Below are positions 7,991 to 17,279 of a stretch of DNA of 25,842 bases, piece by piece (position 1 is the first letter of the stretch; each line of letters opens with the position of its first letter). This DNA comes from Gloeopeniophorella convolvens. Its lineage: Eukaryota > Basidiomycota > Agaricomycetes > Russulales. Location: contig WTXD01000151.1 of assembly GCA_022496205.1 (NCBI GenBank), forward strand, positions 1 to 25,842, written 5' to 3'. The notes under the pieces are model-generated. The model worked only from the letters and a program-made list of their open reading frames with translations, did not search any database and was not told the DNA's origin. The translations under genes and the position numbers were made by a program.

Positions 7991-9236
7991 CGCTCGTTGC
8001 CGAGCACTTGCCATAGTTGAAGTTGCGGCAAATCTCGTCAGAGCGTCGCCGAGGACGAGGCGCTCCAACAGCTGACGCCTGCGCTCCCGTTGCTGCGGCG
8101 TTGATGAAGCACAGGTCGTGGAGGTCACTGAACTCGTCATAGTCTGAAAGCAAGAGTCGATTGACACGGGCAATCCTGGTCCGGACTGCACGGTCGAACT
8201 CGATGACTCTGCCTGGGGCGTTGCGCCATACGGTGAAGTGAGAGTCGATGCGCCCTTGGTAGCAGCGCAGCTCGTCAAGTCGATGGGGGTAGAGGAAGGC
8301 CACTGCGGCAGAGTACTTTCCCCAGGCGATGGTCTATTCGCCATGAGTTCGCAGCTGCGCAGCGGACTTGGGTCGTCCAGATCCTCCAGCTCCATCTCCA
8401 AGAATGTCGGCATCGGGGACGTCTCCGTCAGCCGAATTGACTCCAGCGACGATGCGATCGAAGTCAACAAAGGCGTTGGAGATGACAGCATTCCAGACTG
8501 CAGAGGGTAGTTCCGGGCAATCGGTCCTAGTGAGCATGAGGCGACGGACGTAGGCGGGCTCGCGAAGGTAGTTCTCCTTAAGTTCAAGAGTACGTCGGAC
8601 TGACTCTCGAACTCCGGGCTCGGACTTCTGCAAGAAAGGAATGAGGCTCTCATCGATGCGGCAGTGCGCGGCCTCGGCGTCGCGATCGAGAGGGTCTCCG
8701 AGGCGCTTGGCTGTGACTCTAACCGGCTGCTCAGCGATGGGGGGTCCTCGGAGATCTGCATCAATCCCATCCTCTCCAAGAGCGTCGGCGGCGCGGTCGG
8801 CGTGAGGGAGGATATGCGGTGAATGAGGCTCAGGGGCATTGGGGGCCCCTGAGTTGCCAGGGGCTGCAGGACCCGGGACACGAGACGCGGCATCCGCAGC
8901 GGTGCTTTCGACGGCGTCGAGAAGGCCGAGATACGCCTCAAGCGTTTGGTCGAAAACCCGCTGAGCGAGTCCGCGGCCGGTGCGGCGCTCGTCGTCGAGG
9001 GAGCGGTAGACGCGCGCGAACGCCAGCGCCTTCGACGTGAGAGACCGCCGGAAGTCGTCGACATGGGATTCGAGAAGGCGGATGAGGTCGGCGTCGACAG
9101 CTGTTGGTCCTTCGTCAGAGTCGAGGCCAGCCCAGTGGGATGATCCCGTCGCTCCCTGCGGTGTGCCGCCTGAGGCCGGCCCTTGAGTCGGCTACGTGCT
9201 ACTGGCAGAGGGACCTTGCGTGTCATTGGCACTCAT
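7852..9236 (-). pseudogene. Gag-like protein with CCCH and CCHC zinc fingers
   Basis: The best start is ATG at 9236 (MSANDTQGPSASST). The frame meets TAG at 9192-9194, then runs open with VDDFRRSLTSKALAFARVYR, DQTLEAYLGLLDAVES and YLREPAYVRRLMLTRTD, to TAG at 8334-8336 (after LRTHGE). It continues with AFLYPHRLDELRCYQGRIDS to EICRNFNYGKC. There the frame must change by one base near 8000-8006 to continue NERWCKFKHVCSVCHSSKH and NATGC. Read so, it gives a CCCH finger followed by a CX2CX4HX4C knuckle, then TAA at 7852-7854. It is the presumed nucleic-acid-binding structural protein of the element. Longer frames here (7976-9232) are out of register with these motifs and are probably shadows. Confidence 0.7.
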
Positions 9237-9645
9237 GAGTCGACAGATGTATGAAATATATGAGTAACGCGAAAACGCGTGCGACCCTGGCAGGGAGAGA
9301 GAAAAGTAAGAAAGCGATCGACACAGCTGCGTCGACAAGAGACGTACCTGGCAGGGAGAGAGAAAAGCTGGGATTCAGGGGACCAGCTGGACGCCCTTTA
9401 TCCCCTCCCCTGCCAGGGGCACAGGGGTCCCACGCATGCGAACACCCCTCGACGGCCAACACAGCCGCGGGCGAGCTGCGACCCACGCCAATAGTCCCTA
9501 AGCGGAGCGAGCGGTCAGCTGACCTATCCCTGAGGGCGTACTGCTCGTATACTAACGAGGCTTAGGATTGTGAGCAGCTGCTCAATTCCTGCAAAAGGAT
9601 GCGCGACACCATCGCAACCTCGGACTACGCGCGCCTATTGTACTT
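9237..9645 (-). other. 5' leader of the recombinase element with 21-bp direct repeats
   Basis: No gene supported. CCTGGCAGGGAGAGAGAAAA plus G occurs at 9286-9306 and again at 9347-9367 (61-bp spacing). A related near-palindrome cccctgccagggg lies at about 9409-9421, and tgagcagctgctca near 9570 is a 14-bp palindrome. Leader repeats may be promoter elements or part of the terminal repeat system; I cannot decide. Confidence 0.5.
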
Positions 9646-9742
9646 TTGTAAACCAAGGTTTAAACTCGATTAAACACTACTATAACATATTAGAACTAAT
9701 ATAGAACACACTATCTTGTCTAAGACTGTAACCTAGTGCTTA
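9646..9742. other. Right interior flank of the inverted-repeat element
   Basis: AT-rich sequence between the GC-rich retroelement and the right inverted repeat; nothing coding seen. Confidence 0.5.
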
Positions 9743-10564
9743 GTCTACCATGGCTCACACCCTTTATGGCTATATAACTATAACACTTCAAATCAAATCA
9801 AATCTAATCTAATCTAATCTAAGTAGTCAAAACAAGCTTTATATTCTCTTATTGATGTAAATTTACTATCAAGATCTTTTATCTAGGTTTTTTTCTTATA
9901 TCTTATCTCCTATCTAGATCTTCTTATCACCCTTTATTTACCATTTAGATCTTTTTATCAATCTTTATCTACCATTTAGATCTTCTTATCAATCTTTATC
10001 TATTATCTAGATCTATTTTATCAATCCTTATCTACTATCTAAATCTCCTTATCATCCTTTATTTAGATAATAGATCTCTTTATCAATCTTAATCAATTAG
10101 CTAGATTATCTTATCAGTATTAATCTACTACTGAGATCTCTTATCAGTGCTAATCTATAGATCTGATCTTCTTATCAGCCTTAATCAGTTATCTATATCT
10201 TATCTACCCTTTAGATTAATCTTTTATCTACTATAATAGCTATAGTAGTAATCACTGTAGTATTTACTAGCCTTTTGCAGTAACAACCAATGTAGTATTT
10301 ACTATATTACTACAATACTACAGTAACAATCAGTGTAGTATATACTATAGTATCATAGTAATAACCAGTGTAGTATACACTATAGTACCACAGTAATAGC
10401 CAGTGTAGTATACACTATAGTACTACAGTAACAACCAGTAGTAGTATATACTATGCTTTCAAAGCATAGTATGGATATTACTGCTGTGGTTGTTAGTGCA
10501 AAAAAGTACTTCACTATTGTGGATATTAGTGAAGTAGTTTTTACAAAGTTAACCACCAGTATTG
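9743..10564 (-). repeat. Right terminal inverted repeat
   Basis: Inverted copy of 3189-4046, with the GATAAG-type units at about 9880-10230, the 35-36-bp units at about 10255-10448 and the palindrome at 10450-10470. The outermost part, tagtttttacaaagttaacc plus accag, matches the left end with a few substitutions. Confidence 0.85.
10450..10470. repeat. 21-bp palindrome in right inverted repeat
   Basis: ACTATGCTTT-C-AAAGCATAGT, the counterpart of 3292-3312, about 95 bp from the outer end. Confidence 0.7.
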
Positions 10565-12654
10565 AGCCGGGACAACGTAGGGAACCTCCACATAAAAAGG
10601 TTCAAAGAGTGGTGGGACGTCTGTGGCAGGTGCTGGCTCAACAGCCTACCTGGAAGGGAAGATGGTTTCGTCGAATATCACATCGCAAGATACTACAACT
10701 GAGTGGGTATACCCATTTCAAAGCCAGTATCCTTTACTACCAGGCTCATACCCGATGAACATTGCTGGGAATGCCTTAGCATCCAGCTTCTTCTGTCCAT
10801 CCTTAAGGACATGTACATATGCCCTGCATCTAAAAATGCAGAAGTATGAGACATCCAGGGGGTGACTAAGTCCCTAGAGCTCAACAGGTGTGTGCTATTG
10901 CAGACGTCTGATAGGGGAACAGTTGTAGACATGTACCCCAGTTGCTACTGCATATTCCCAAAAGCTATTGGAAAGATCACTTGCATGAAGCATTGTGAGT
11001 GCCTTATCCATGATTGTGTGATTGAATCGCTCAGCTCTACCATTTTACTGCGATGAGTGAGGCATCGTGGTATAGTGCTCTATCCTCCTCTGCTTCAGCA
11101 AGTCCTCAACAGTACTGTTCATGTATTCTCCACCTTAGTCAGAGTGTAGCACCTTGAGTTTACTAGACGTTTGGGTTTCCCCCTATGCTAAGTACTCAGT
11201 AAGGGCTTTACTGAATCTGTCCTTGATTTTAAGGTAGTACACTACAGTGTGACTGCCGTAGTCATCTATGAATGTTGTGATGTACCAGTGACGTTGGAGA
11301 GACTGTGTCTGCATTTTTCCTACAAGGTCTGTGTAAACGACCTCAAAGGGATGAGTTGCCCTTTTGTAGGAACTGAGGAACTCCTGTCTGTGTGACTTGC
11401 CAAGTTAGCAGCCAACGTAGGGAGTTGCAGGAACTTCCGAGGCACTGTCCACAGTAAAGCCAGTAACTGCAGGCTCTACATAGCATTCCAAGGTACCATA
11501 AGCTAGGTGACCCATCTGCTAATGCCAGACTTTATAGCTTGCGCTATCCTGTATATACATGCTAAGGGACCACACTTGAGAATCCAACCAATATAAGTTG
11601 TTCTCTAGGTACCCTTTTGCAATGCAACGCTGCTTAACAGCAATTTGAAAGCCACAGTCTCCAAAAGATACAGTTGTGCTGAGTTGTGTGAGTGCTCTGG
11701 TTGACAGGAAGCAACCTACAACACCCGAGACATGCAATACATGCAACAATGTGATCTTTTCTTCCGGAGTCTGCAAGACAACGGTGCCATAGCCAACTTG
11801 ATGAACTGACAACTTATCCCCTAGGCTAATGCTGCCTGCTGATAGGGTATAATCTTTGAAGTCAGAACGGTGTGGCATTATATGGTGTGTGGCACCAGAG
11901 TCCATCATGCAGCAGGAGGAAACCAACGAGTAAAGGGAAACTCCAACTTCTGATTCCACATCTGAGATATGTGCAGAAGTATCTACAGTGGCAAGTACAT
12001 TGGCCACCTTGTTGGAGTTTCCTCCAGTTCCCCCTGAGTTCCTAGCAGTTCCAGAGGTTCCAGAACTCTGTCCCTTCTCTGCCTCCTTCTTCTCGCGACA
12101 CTTCTTCTTCAGGTCCTCCTTTTTCTTGCAGCAAGTGTTGGCTTTGTGGCCTTTCTTATAACAGTAGAAGCATTCCCCATCAAAGGGTTCCACTTTCTTG
12201 CCAGAAGAAAACTTCCTGGTGGCATTGAGTGCACCACCAGTAGGACCTTCCCTGATCTCTTCAGCATTTTGGATTAGGGGCTCAATATCTTTGAGCACAA
12301 ATTTCTTGGGGTCATGAGTTGCCAAGAGGATGTCTTGAGTCCCCTGGTACTTGGTACCACCAAGAGCATCGATGAGGGTGAGGCAAACCTCAAGTTCCAA
12401 CTTGTTAAGGCCAACTTCCGCAAGTTGCTTGCGCAACTCCTTCAGATTCCTGATCTGTGGACCAAGGGGTTGAGAGTCATCAATGTGCCACGCATTGAAC
12501 TCACACCACAAGTTTCAGCCTCTTATGACTGTGTTGCCGCCATAGAGGATGTGCAACTGGTCATATTTCTCCTTGACTGAGGGAAACTTGACATCCGGGA
12601 CTTGTGAGTACACTTCTGGGGTGATGCACCCCATTATGAACGCAGTAACCCAGT
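10565..12654 (-). pseudogene. Ty1/copia Gag, protease and integrase (5' half)
   Basis: One minus-strand frame runs from about 12654 to 10572. Gag begins mid-domain (VTAFIMGCITPEVYSQVPDV) at the border with LTR E. It has a CCHC knuckle CFYCYKKGHKANTC at about 12129-12177. The protease active site is MMDSGATHHIM (about 11881-11910). Integrase shows a degraded HHCC region (MGHLAYGTL and PYVGC, where a second Cys would be expected instead of Tyr), then Asp in VVYTDLVGKM, Asp in VLHSD and Glu in NGRAERFNHTIM. The frame continues CRAYVHVLKDGQKKLDAKAF and YVEVPYVVPA to the target duplication at 10565. In-frame stops occur in Gag (after TVIRG) and at least eight times in integrase, so it is dead. The 5' LTR and Gag start are missing. 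Confidence 0.9.
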
Positions 12655-13205
12655 TGTCACGATCTCAGCCTACGAGTTCTGGGCCGGGCGAACCGACCCC
12701 GACGACCTTGCTGACAACTGCCGATAGTTGTGCCGTCTTGGCGCACTATGACGAGCAGCAGCAGGGACAGATGAGCATAGATGACTGGCTCCGACGCCTT
12801 GCCCTTGGACCAAGTTCTCTGCAGTCACGTGACCGAGCACATGATGAGACTCGTGACTGGGCCTAGGCCATGACGCTGACGAAACGCGGATGACTCACTG
12901 CTGACTGATGGTGATGTCAGCTGAGTGAGCGTTCAGTCAGCATGTCTATTTATAGCATGCCCCACTTGTACTCCGCGCTTCCTGACCCACATGAACCCGA
13001 TCCTGTATGATTAGTCAGTAGGTACCTTGTAGTATATAAGGACCTGTCAGTAGCGTCTTAGCTCCTTAGCTTTGACCTCCTGTAATATACTGGAGTTTCA
13101 GTGGCATCCTCTAGTGTGCTTGAACGCCACCCGACTTGCCCCATCGCTCTTCATCCTCTACTGCGACCGTGAGGCTTAGGTCTTGCAAGTCCTTCGGCAG
13201 AACCC
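12655..13205 (+). mobile_element. LTR, family E, at a copia/gypsy junction
   Basis: It starts TGTCACGATCTCAGCC at the truncated copia Gag, has a TATATAAG at 13033-13040, and gives way to gypsy RT sequence (HVTMDPAKV) by about 13210-13222. The 3' end is ambiguous because RT coding can be read upstream of 13222. No matching 5-bp repeat is found on the two sides (ccagt before; atgga or nearby after). It therefore probably marks a recombination or deletion joint rather than a simple insertion. It contains a short open frame with QMSIDDWLRRLALGP, of unknown meaning. Confidence 0.55.
13033..13040 (+). promoter_or_regulatory. TATA box of LTR E
   Basis: TATATAAG in gtagtatataaggacc, the usual position for an LTR core promoter. 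Confidence 0.5.
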
Positions 13206-15310
13206 CTGCACAGCACGTGACAATGGACCCAGCCAAAGTCCATGCAGTGAAAGAATGGCCGATCCCATGCAACCTTAAGGAGGTTCACGCATTCATGGGG
13301 TTTGCCAACTTCTATCACCGATTCATTAAGGACTTCTCTGCCATAGCACGGCCCTTACATGATCTCACTAAGAAAGAAGTTCCCTGGAAGTGGGAAGTGG
13401 CGCAGCAAGAAGCATTCAATAAACTCCATGAAACCTTCATTATGTACCCAGTTCTAGTCATCTAGGAACCAGATCAGCCTATGCAAGTAGAATTGGACGC
13501 TTCTGGATTTGCAACCGGCGGTGTACTATCCCAGAAATAGGAAGACGGCCTCTGGCATCCTATCGCCTTCTGATCAGAGGCAATATCAGATGCAGAGTGT
13601 AATTACAAAATCTACAACAGAGAAATGCTGGGGATCGTCAACGCCTTAAAAGACTGGCGTCATTTCCTCAAAGGACTCCCTCAGCCATTTGAAATCATCA
13701 CCGACCATCACAACCTAGAGTATTGGAAAACCCAGCACAATCTCATGTGACGACAAGCACGATGGGCCATCTAACTCAGTCAGTATGACTTCAAACTGAC
13801 CCACAAGCCTGGGTCAACTCTGCTTGTAGCAGACCCGCTCAGCCGCCTCAGTACACATGCCGTCTCTGACACTGATGACAACAAAATGGTTATAGTGCTC
13901 AAACTGGAGCATTTCATAAGCGCTGCCACCGCTGTAAGCTTCTACCCAAATGAGACATCCCTAGAAGAGTGCATATGCCGGAATATGGCTCGGGATGCTG
14001 AAGTGATCAACGGGCTCAAAGCCCTCTCACGACAACCCTTACGCCACATTGCCAACAATGCCCTCAATTGGGAAGTAGAAGATGGGCTCATCTACCATAA
14101 GGGTAAACTGTATGTCCCTCCCATCAGAGAACTCCACAAGGAAGTCCTACAATAGTGCCATGACTTGGCCACTGCTGGACACCCCAGGAAGAATGGGACG
14201 CTCGAGCTCGTAAGCCATCACTACTGGTGGCCTCACATGACAACCTTCATCACACAATACATTGCGGGATGTGATCGGTGCCAGCACTATAAGCCAGCGC
14301 TCCACCCAAACCACGATCTACACTCACACAAAGTACCCAAAGGTCCCTAGCAAACTATCGGCGTGGACCTGATCATCAGACTACCTATGTATGTCAGAAG
14401 GGAAAGACGCGATCATTACATATGTAGACCACTATTCAAAAATGGTTCCCATTTTCCCTATCATGTCCACGATCACTGCCGAAGGAGTGGCTGACATCCA
14501 CTATAGGAAATCTTCCGCATCATGGGATCCCCCGAAAGATAGTGTCAGACTGCGGCCCCCAGTTCGCTGCCAGAACCATATGAGCACTATACCAGCGACT
14601 TGGCATTGATGCCGGTCTCACCACAGCCTATCATCCTGCCGCAAATGGTCAAACTGAGCATATGAACTAAGAGATTGAATAACAACTTCAACTCTTCTGT
14701 AGCGCTCAGTAGGATAACTGGACTAAGTATCTCCCCATGGCTGAGTTCACCATCAACTCACATCTAAACTCCGCCACAGATCACATGCCCTTTGATCTCA
14801 TGTATGGATACACACCGGACTTTACCATCCCCGTGGGGAAAACTGGCAAAATACCCCAAGTCAATGAACACCTTCATAAGTTACATCTCACATGTAAGGA
14901 TGCCAAAGCAGCAATGAGGTTAGCCAAGAAACGTATGAAAGAAGCCTACACTATGGGCCGAATCAAACCTTATGCCTTCAACATTGGAGATAAGGTGTGG
15001 CTGGAAGCCAAAAACATCAAGATCCACCAAGCGAGCCAAAAGCTCGAACCATAACAGCTCAGACCCTTTGAAGTCCTAGAATGCGTCGGGATCTCGCTTA
15101 CCGCCTCTGCCTACCTCCAGCCCTCAAGCTCCATGATGTATTCCATGTTGATCAGCTATCCCCATGGAAAGGAAACGACGTCAACGGCCTTATTCCACTA
15201 CCTCCCACTCCAATCCAAGTAGACAGCGAGGAGGAATATGAAGTAGATAAGATCCTTAAGTCATGGATCTACTGCAATCAACTTCAATTCCTAGTGCGGT
15301 GGAAAGGTTA
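13206..15310 (+). pseudogene. Chromodomain Ty3/gypsy Pol: RT end, RNase H, integrase, start of chromodomain
   Basis: Begins inside RT (HVTMDPAKVHAVKEWP, FMGFANFYHRFIKDFS). RNase H shows VELDASGFATGGVLS, NREMLGIVNALKDWRHFL, ITDHHNLEYW and LVADPLSRLS. Integrase has HDLATAGHPRK, GCDRCQHYK, GVDLIIRLP, YVDHYSKMVPIFP, IVSDCGPQF and NGQTEHMN, giving D, D, E and the zinc ligands. Then come MAEFTINSHLNSATDHMPF and FHVDQLSPWKG, and a chromodomain starting YEVDKILKSW and ending at LVRWKGY, where LTR G is inserted. At least a dozen in-frame stops (13463, 13538, 13571, 13748, 13772, 14153, 14348 and later) and about four frame changes make it non-functional. Gag, protease and most of RT are missing upstream. 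Confidence 0.9.
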
Positions 15311-15627
15311 TGTCACGGACGCGTCTTTTTGAAGGATTCCTAGACCACCTAGCAGGCTTGAGCCTTCACTGTTAGCTGAGTAATCGAAGAAGTGCTAAAA
15401 GTACATATTCCACGGGAATTATTTCCTTTGCGTTAGGTGCATGCTTACGTAAGCTGCACATGACGGCTCGTGACTCATCTTGTGACTCGTCCCATGGGAT
15501 ATTAGGGTTAGAATGGGCTGAAAGGGCCTAGAGGCCATGGACTTTGGGTGTCACGAACACTAGAGCCTCAAGAAGGTCGAACTGCTCAGAACACTAGAGC
15601 AAACCCAGCCCTACCAGTAAACACCCT

Positions 15628-15652
15628 ACGCGTCGCTCACAATGCGACGCGT
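15628..15652. repeat. Hairpin in LTR B1
   Basis: ACGCGTCGC-TCACAAT-GCGACGCGT, a perfect 9-bp stem. B4 has the same sequence; B2 and B3 have altered arms. Confidence 0.65.
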
Positions 15653-15998
15653 ACCACTCACATTGCGACTACAAGTCGAAATGCATCACGTGACCCTTCA
15701 CCCCCATTCCTCGCCCTACTCCCTAATGGCCAATTAACCCTGGAATACCCCCAAGATCCCGGGCTAGGGATCTCTCAGAATGGCCATATTACTCACCCCA
15801 AAGTAACCAGAACCTTGATCAAGGTGAAACACTTCACGCATCCTCTTTGGGACTCTGATCATCAAGAACTCCATGGGGCCTCAAGCCCCACTCTGCGATG
15901 GAATCTAAGAAGCGTATCAGAGAGGAGAGGTTATGGGGAATCCCCTCTGGAATCCCCATCAGTAATTAGACCAGATTTGTCTGGGGGGTCTCCAGTAG

Positions 15999-16006
15999 TA
16001 TATAAG
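15999..16006 (+). promoter_or_regulatory. TATA box of LTR B1
   Basis: TATATAAG within gtagtatataagaccccc, conserved in all four B copies. Confidence 0.6.
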
Positions 16007-16373
16007 ACCCCCATGTATCGCCCAGTGGTCCTCAGACTGTCCATCTGTGGCACTCTCATCTGTACCTAGCACTGCAATAGCACTGTTAGTGTGTTCCTCC
16101 TCGTTCCTGCAATACTCGCAGCTCATCTTCTGCTTCCCCTCTTTGACACTCTCCAAACTATCTGCTACCCTCTCTGCGCGCACTCTGCGAGTGAGTCCTG
16201 ACATTGGGTTGTGACGTCAGTAGTCTAGATTGTGCTGCACATTGATGTCATTGCTGAGTGAGCATGACATAGTGTGGGAAACTGGCTTAGTGAGCGTGAG
16301 TAAGGTGCATCAGTCAGCACCAAGTTGCTCAGTCAGCAGCTGCGGAGTCACTTTGTAAGCACTCCTCTAGTAG

Positions 16374-16381
16374 TATAAAAA
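16374..16381 (+). promoter_or_regulatory. TATA box of LTR G
   Basis: TATAAAAA in tagtagtataaaaaccc, about 57 bp upstream of the intron-like donor. Confidence 0.6.
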
Positions 16382-16430
16382 CCCATGTAGTTGCGCACTT
16401 AGGTCCTTAGACTTTCCTCTTGAGGACCAG

Positions 16431-16489
16431 GTAAGAGTGCCAACAGCCTCTCTTGTAGTAGTACTACAAGTTCTAATCTTGAGGACCAG
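16431..16489 (+). other. Intron-like segment in LTR G bounded by 13-bp direct repeats
   Basis: GTAAGAG follows TCTTGAGGACCAG (16418-16430). A second identical copy (16477-16489) ends the 59-nt segment at its AG. CTAAT at 16473-16477 could serve as branch site. It lies shortly downstream of the TATA box, so it would be in the leader of a full-length transcript. Confidence 0.5.
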
Positions 16490-16665
16490 CATTCTACAGT
16501 TTGACCCCTCGTTGCTGCCTTGCATAAAGGTAGCCAAGTCAACAAATGCTCCTGGTCTGTTGGTTGGCGCAAGACTTCAGCTCTGCGCGAACGCCTCGCC
16601 GGTTGTCTCAACAACCTTTCCCTTGACCATACTGGTGTTGTGTGGAGTTGGAGCTCCCGCCACAG

Positions 16666-16880
16666 GTTACAGAGAAGGGGAAGACATGTGGGAACTGGCA
16701 AAGAATCTGACACATGCGCAGCAGAAGGTCCAGACCTTCTACCAGAACCATCCAGGCACACCACGACAAGTGTCAGCAGCCACGTTCACTACGTTCCCCT
16801 GGAAAACCCTGGAAAATCTCACAGTTGACAACCCTGAGTCAGATGACAATGAGGATATCGAGTCTGTAGAAGGGGGGTAA
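16666..16880 (+). pseudogene. Gypsy Pol C-terminus: rest of chromodomain and tail
   Basis: Continues the Pol cut at 15310: GYREGEDMWELAKNLTHAQ completes the chromodomain. FYQNHPGTPRQVSA, TFTTFPWKTLENLT and an acidic end (SDDNEDIESVEGG) then precede the stop TAA at 16878-16880. The tail motif HPxxPR is typical after chromodomains of fungal gypsy elements. Chromodomains can steer integration to heterochromatin. This segment has no internal stop. Confidence 0.85.
16866..16880 (+). other. Polypurine tract of the gypsy element
   Basis: TAGAAGGGGGGTAA overlaps the last Pol codons and directly precedes the 3' LTR at 16881. Confidence 0.7.
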
Positions 16881-17218
16881 TGTCGTGGCTTGCCTAACCA
16901 GGCCCTCTTTTTGCATTCAAGTTGAGATACGGGGCATACGGCCCACCGCATGTGAGGGCAACATAGCTATCCGGCTCCATTCATACGGGCTGATAGGTCA
17001 TGTGACCCATGGACTCTTACATACCCCCCTAAGGCCAGCCTGGCTTGCTGATGCATATGGCATGACTCTGCTATTCAGGCCCTGTGTTGATTATTCAGCG
17101 GATCACTAATGTCTTTGTGCTGACACATGCTGCTAAGGGCTTCCAGTAGATTCTATGGCGCTGACTGATGCGCTGAGTGAGCATGAGCAATTGCACTTTG
17201 TAAGTCTCCTCTAAGTAG

Positions 17219-17224
17219 TATAAG
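17219..17224 (+). promoter_or_regulatory. TATA-like box of LTR C
   Basis: TATAAG in aagtagtataagtag, at the same relative site as in LTR G. Confidence 0.5.
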
Positions 17225-17279
17225 TAGTGCCTCCTGTATGCTCCTGTCCCTCATCTCAACCTCTTGGTCTCTGGGACAG

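Larger units (their letters stand above)
4858..9645 (-). mobile_element. Ngaro/DIRS-type tyrosine-recombinase retroelement
   Basis: A GC-rich block between AT-rich flanks. On the minus strand it reads 5' leader, Gag with zinc fingers, reverse transcriptase, RNase H, then tyrosine recombinase, the order known for Ngaro and PAT-like elements. Such elements reverse-transcribe their RNA and integrate through the recombinase, normally without target duplication; none is visible here. Damage is light: two in-frame stops and one frame change in Gag, and one stop between RT and RNase H. I found no split direct repeats at the ends; only about 110 bp lie between the recombinase stop and the left edge. 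The outer limits are drawn by base composition, so they are approximate. Confidence 0.8.
3182..10571. mobile_element. 7.4-kb inverted-repeat element inserted in copia, with AGCCGGG target duplication
   Basis: The element itself spans 3189-10564. Its two ends are long inverted repeats. AGCCGGG occurs at 3182-3188 and at 10565-10571. On the copia (minus) strand the upstream half ends ...VPYVVPA at one duplication copy and the downstream half resumes PAVVEAQNARPP at the other, in the same frame. I see no transposase. Ends read GAGCCCTGGTGATTATC on the left and, inverted, CAATACTGGTGGTTAAC on the right. A 7-bp duplication (or 8 bp with one mismatch) fits a cut-and-paste DNA transposon, possibly hAT-like, but the superfamily is not established. 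The interior carries a complete-looking retroelement that probably inserted later. Confidence 0.8.
15544..16208 (+). mobile_element. Solo LTR, family B, copy B1, with TTGGG target duplication
   Basis: The LTR is 15549-16203 (655 bp), TGTCACGAACACTAGAG to GAGTCCTGACA. TTGGG flanks it at 15544-15548 and 16204-16208. It lies inside LTR G. It is close to copies at 18418, 20680 and 21741. It contains a 173-codon open frame that is not conserved in the other copies and is not considered a gene. Confidence 0.9.
15306..16670 (+). mobile_element. Solo LTR, family G, with GGTTA target duplication, split by LTR B1
   Basis: The LTR is 15311-16665: it starts TGTCACGGACGCGTC and ends GCTCCCGCCACA. GGTTA occurs at 15306-15310 and 16666-16670. 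Deleting it joins LVRWKGY to REGEDMWELAKNL in frame, which reads as one chromodomain. Excluding the B1 insertion and its duplication it is about 695 bp. It has a TATA box at 16374 and an intron-like segment at 16431-16489. Confidence 0.85.

Noticed and set aside
7976..9232. 418-codon minus-strand frame as the Gag protein
   Set aside because: Ser/Pro/Arg-rich text typical of an off-frame reading of GC-rich DNA. The zinc-finger and conserved-looking helices are in another frame.
12549..12866. 105-codon ORF with QMSIDDWLRRLALGP
   Set aside because: It crosses the copia/LTR E border, so at least its first third is a shadow. The rest is within an LTR; no support as a gene.
15548..16069. 173-codon open frame inside LTR B1 and B4
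   Set aside because: It begins at the LTR edge, spans the TATA box, and is broken in B2 and B3. LTR sequence explains it.
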